The notes beneath the pieces were generated by a model. That model was given only the letters and a program-made list of their open reading frames with translations, did not search any database and was not told the DNA's origin. Positions 5,015 through 6,006 of a stretch of DNA of 6,006 nt are shown piece after piece. Within the stretch, counting starts at the first letter, position 1. The number at the start of each line of letters is the position of its first letter. The DNA comes from Bacillota bacterium (lineage in GTDB: Bacteria; Bacillota; Bacilli; Alicyclobacillales; SLC66). Both the position numbers and the translations under genes were made by a program. The DNA lies in assembly GCA_021821185.1 (NCBI GenBank), contig JAKACU010000115.1, forward strand, positions 1 through 6,006, in the 5' to 3' direction.

Positions 5015-5566
5015 ATGATCAGCAACAGGCCATGCTTTACCGTTATGAGGAATTTGCAGATCGCTGACTGGAACGACCTGATGGTTCAGACAACTGGTTA
5101 TCAAGTATCCGATGTGAAAGGCATGAAATGCCATGAGGTATTTAGCGGATATCACACAGACGGAACGACATTTTGTAGTCAACATTGCCGCTTACTTATA
5201 CAAACGGAGAACCATGATGTTTCCAATCTTCGTTTAACTTATCATATGCGCAACAATAGCTGCGGTCAAATACGCTTGGATTATGTCGTGCTCTCACATC
5301 CATTCCGAATCATCCATATTCTCGCAGAAAGCGAAACTATCTGCACGGAATTCACCGGCTTTCGACTGACCCATCGTCAAATGGAGATATTGACGAAATT
5401 GGCAGAAGGGTACCGCGCGCGAGAAATTTCTAAGAAGCTATTCATTTCTCCTGATACTGTAAAGACACATATCAAACGGATTCTTGACACGCTTCAAGTG
5501 CACAGCCAGCAGGAAGCCATCGCTAGCTACTATCGAAAGTTAAGGAACAATAAAATCTCCCCTTAA
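5015..5566 (+). CDS. PAS-LuxR transcriptional regulator with a Cys-rich PAS motif
   Basis: This 183-residue one-component regulator has a PAS-like sensor domain at about residues 5-110, including the typical opening VMRNLQIADWNDLMVQTTGY. A C-terminal LuxR/FixJ helix-turn-helix lies at 117-172 (LTHRQMEILTKLAEGYRAREISKKLFIS, quoted here only by its ends and residues; key TVKTHIKRIL). The PAS domain carries C39-H40-E-V-F..G, then F-C54-x3-C58, a pattern shared by a group of PAS domains and possibly a metal, redox or cluster site. No ligand is known to me. The gene follows the permease by 42 bases on the same strand and is probably cotranscribed. Plausible targets are the divergent promoters at 3049-3159. 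ATG 5015 is chosen over GTG 4994 because a weak AAGG/GGCGGG purine stretch precedes it and the GTG has none; the choice is not firm. Confidence 0.85.
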   Translation: MISNRPCFTVMRNLQIADWNDLMVQTTGYQVSDVKGMKCHEVFSGYHTDGTTFCSQHCRLLIQTENHDVSNLRLTYHMRNNSCGQIRLDYVVLSHPFRIIHILAESETICTEFTGFRLTHRQMEILTKLAEGYRAREISKKLFISPDTVKTHIKRILDTLQVHSQQEAIASYYRKLRNNKISP

Positions 5567-5571
5567 CTTTC
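5535..5571 (+). terminator. 11-bp inverted repeat across the regulator stop codon, possible terminator
   Basis: GAAAGTTAAGG (5535-5545) and CCTTAACTTTC (5561-5571) are perfect inverted arms around a 15-base loop, with the TAA stop inside the right arm. The stem is AT-rich and is not followed by a T-run on either strand, so it is weak as an intrinsic terminator. It could protect the operon's 3' end or be a binding site. Confidence 0.3.
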
Positions 5572-5904
5572 AACGCCCAGATGCATTAATAACAAGAGCT
5601 TGGTGAAGGAGACGACTCACCTGCATTTGACTGATGTGACAAAGCTGCGCGGTTTCTCGCTGCATCAGTAATCGAGTTGTACAGTGGGGTCCGGGATAGT
5701 TGCAACGATTTCTTCTCCTGTCGCCTCGTCCACGAACGTCAAAGACAAGTGCCTCTTCTTGTTCCCGCTGACGCCCGCGTCGAACATATCGAGCCGCTCA
5801 TCCATCGCCCAACAGGCGCAGGATGAGCGGCTCTCATGAACCAAGACGATTGGCGTGTTGCCGAGCGAACTGCAAAATCCAGCCCCGATCGACTGCCGGC
5901 CCGG
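5572..5904. other. intergenic stretch between the island and glmS, no convincing gene
   Basis: These roughly 330 bases show no recognisable gene. The minus strand has one open frame (5665-5805, 46 residues, beginning MDERLDMFDAG and ending TIPDPTVQLDY) without a convincing ribosome site; I do not recognise it. The frame is the same as that of glmS and stays open from the glmS stop to 5665, which may be chance in GC-rich DNA or a decayed gene. GC content rises towards glmS. The only strong structural element is the hairpin at 5791-5833. Confidence 0.4.
5791..5833. repeat. long perfect hairpin downstream of glmS
   Basis: GAGCCGCTCATCC (5791-5803) and GGATGAGCGGCTC (5821-5833) are perfect 13-base inverted arms. 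Inside, after a 2x2 mismatch, CGCC (5806-5809) pairs with GGCG (5815-5818) around a five-base loop, so the whole forms a 17-pair stem. It lies about 70 bases after the glmS stop. No T-run follows on either strand, so it is not a standard intrinsic terminator. It could be a transcript-stabilising structure or a dispersed palindromic repeat. Confidence 0.55.

Positions 5905-6006
<102 letters not shown>

Noticed and set aside
5580..5670. Short frames after an AAGGAG-like sequence near 5605
   Set aside because: The possible starts give peptides of under 15 residues and no family features.

Overview
The window looks like a Bacillota (Firmicutes) chromosome, probably a Bacilli-type organism. The right edge carries the 3' end of glmS in GC-rich DNA (about 63% GC over 5881-6006, counted by eye). 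The rest is AT-richer, about 47% in genes and about 33% in the central promoter region. Canonical GGAGG ribosome sites and sigma-A-like promoters are visible. The composition step suggests an accessory island next to glmS. I cannot name the genus; an Alicyclobacillaceae-like host is only a guess.

The centre is a compact, divergently organised gene cluster for a subtilosin-like sactipeptide (a RiPP with sulfur-to-alpha-carbon thioether bridges). On the minus strand, a 43-residue precursor peptide (2845-2976) precedes an AlbA-like radical SAM/SPASM thioether-forming enzyme (from 2776). The precursor core has the pattern CxxCxxCxxC and ends GLVGLLG. Three of its cysteines reproduce the 3- and 6-residue spacing of the cysteines of subtilosin A, and a fourth lies between them. 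The AlbA-like enzyme has lost its last residues and runs, in frame, into the TM3-TM6 part of an ABC exporter. That exporter lacks its first helices and its whole ATPase domain, so the peptide exporter appears to have been deleted and the remnant fused to the maturase.

On the plus strand, from a good promoter at 3131-3159, an operon encodes a 50-residue AlbB-like membrane protein, an ABC ATPase (AlbC/BcrA type), a six-helix ABC-2 permease and a PAS-LuxR regulator. The first three correspond in order and type to albB-albC-albD of the subtilosin cluster, where they serve export and self-immunity. No AlbE/AlbF-type protease is in the window.

The left part (232-808, minus strand) is a two-gene module: a small XRE repressor-type protein and a four-helix membrane protein of the DUF2178 kind. 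Positions 1-231 hold no gene, but show a leftward promoter and an inverted repeat. The right part (5567-5904) holds no convincing gene. It contains a weak 46-codon ORF and a strong 13-bp-arm hairpin, followed by the glmS end.

Proposed working model: AlbA-like enzyme crosslinks the precursor, the ABC pair protects the producer and/or exports the product, and the PAS-LuxR protein regulates. The truncated exporter raises the question of whether this locus still makes a peptide or is retained mainly for immunity.
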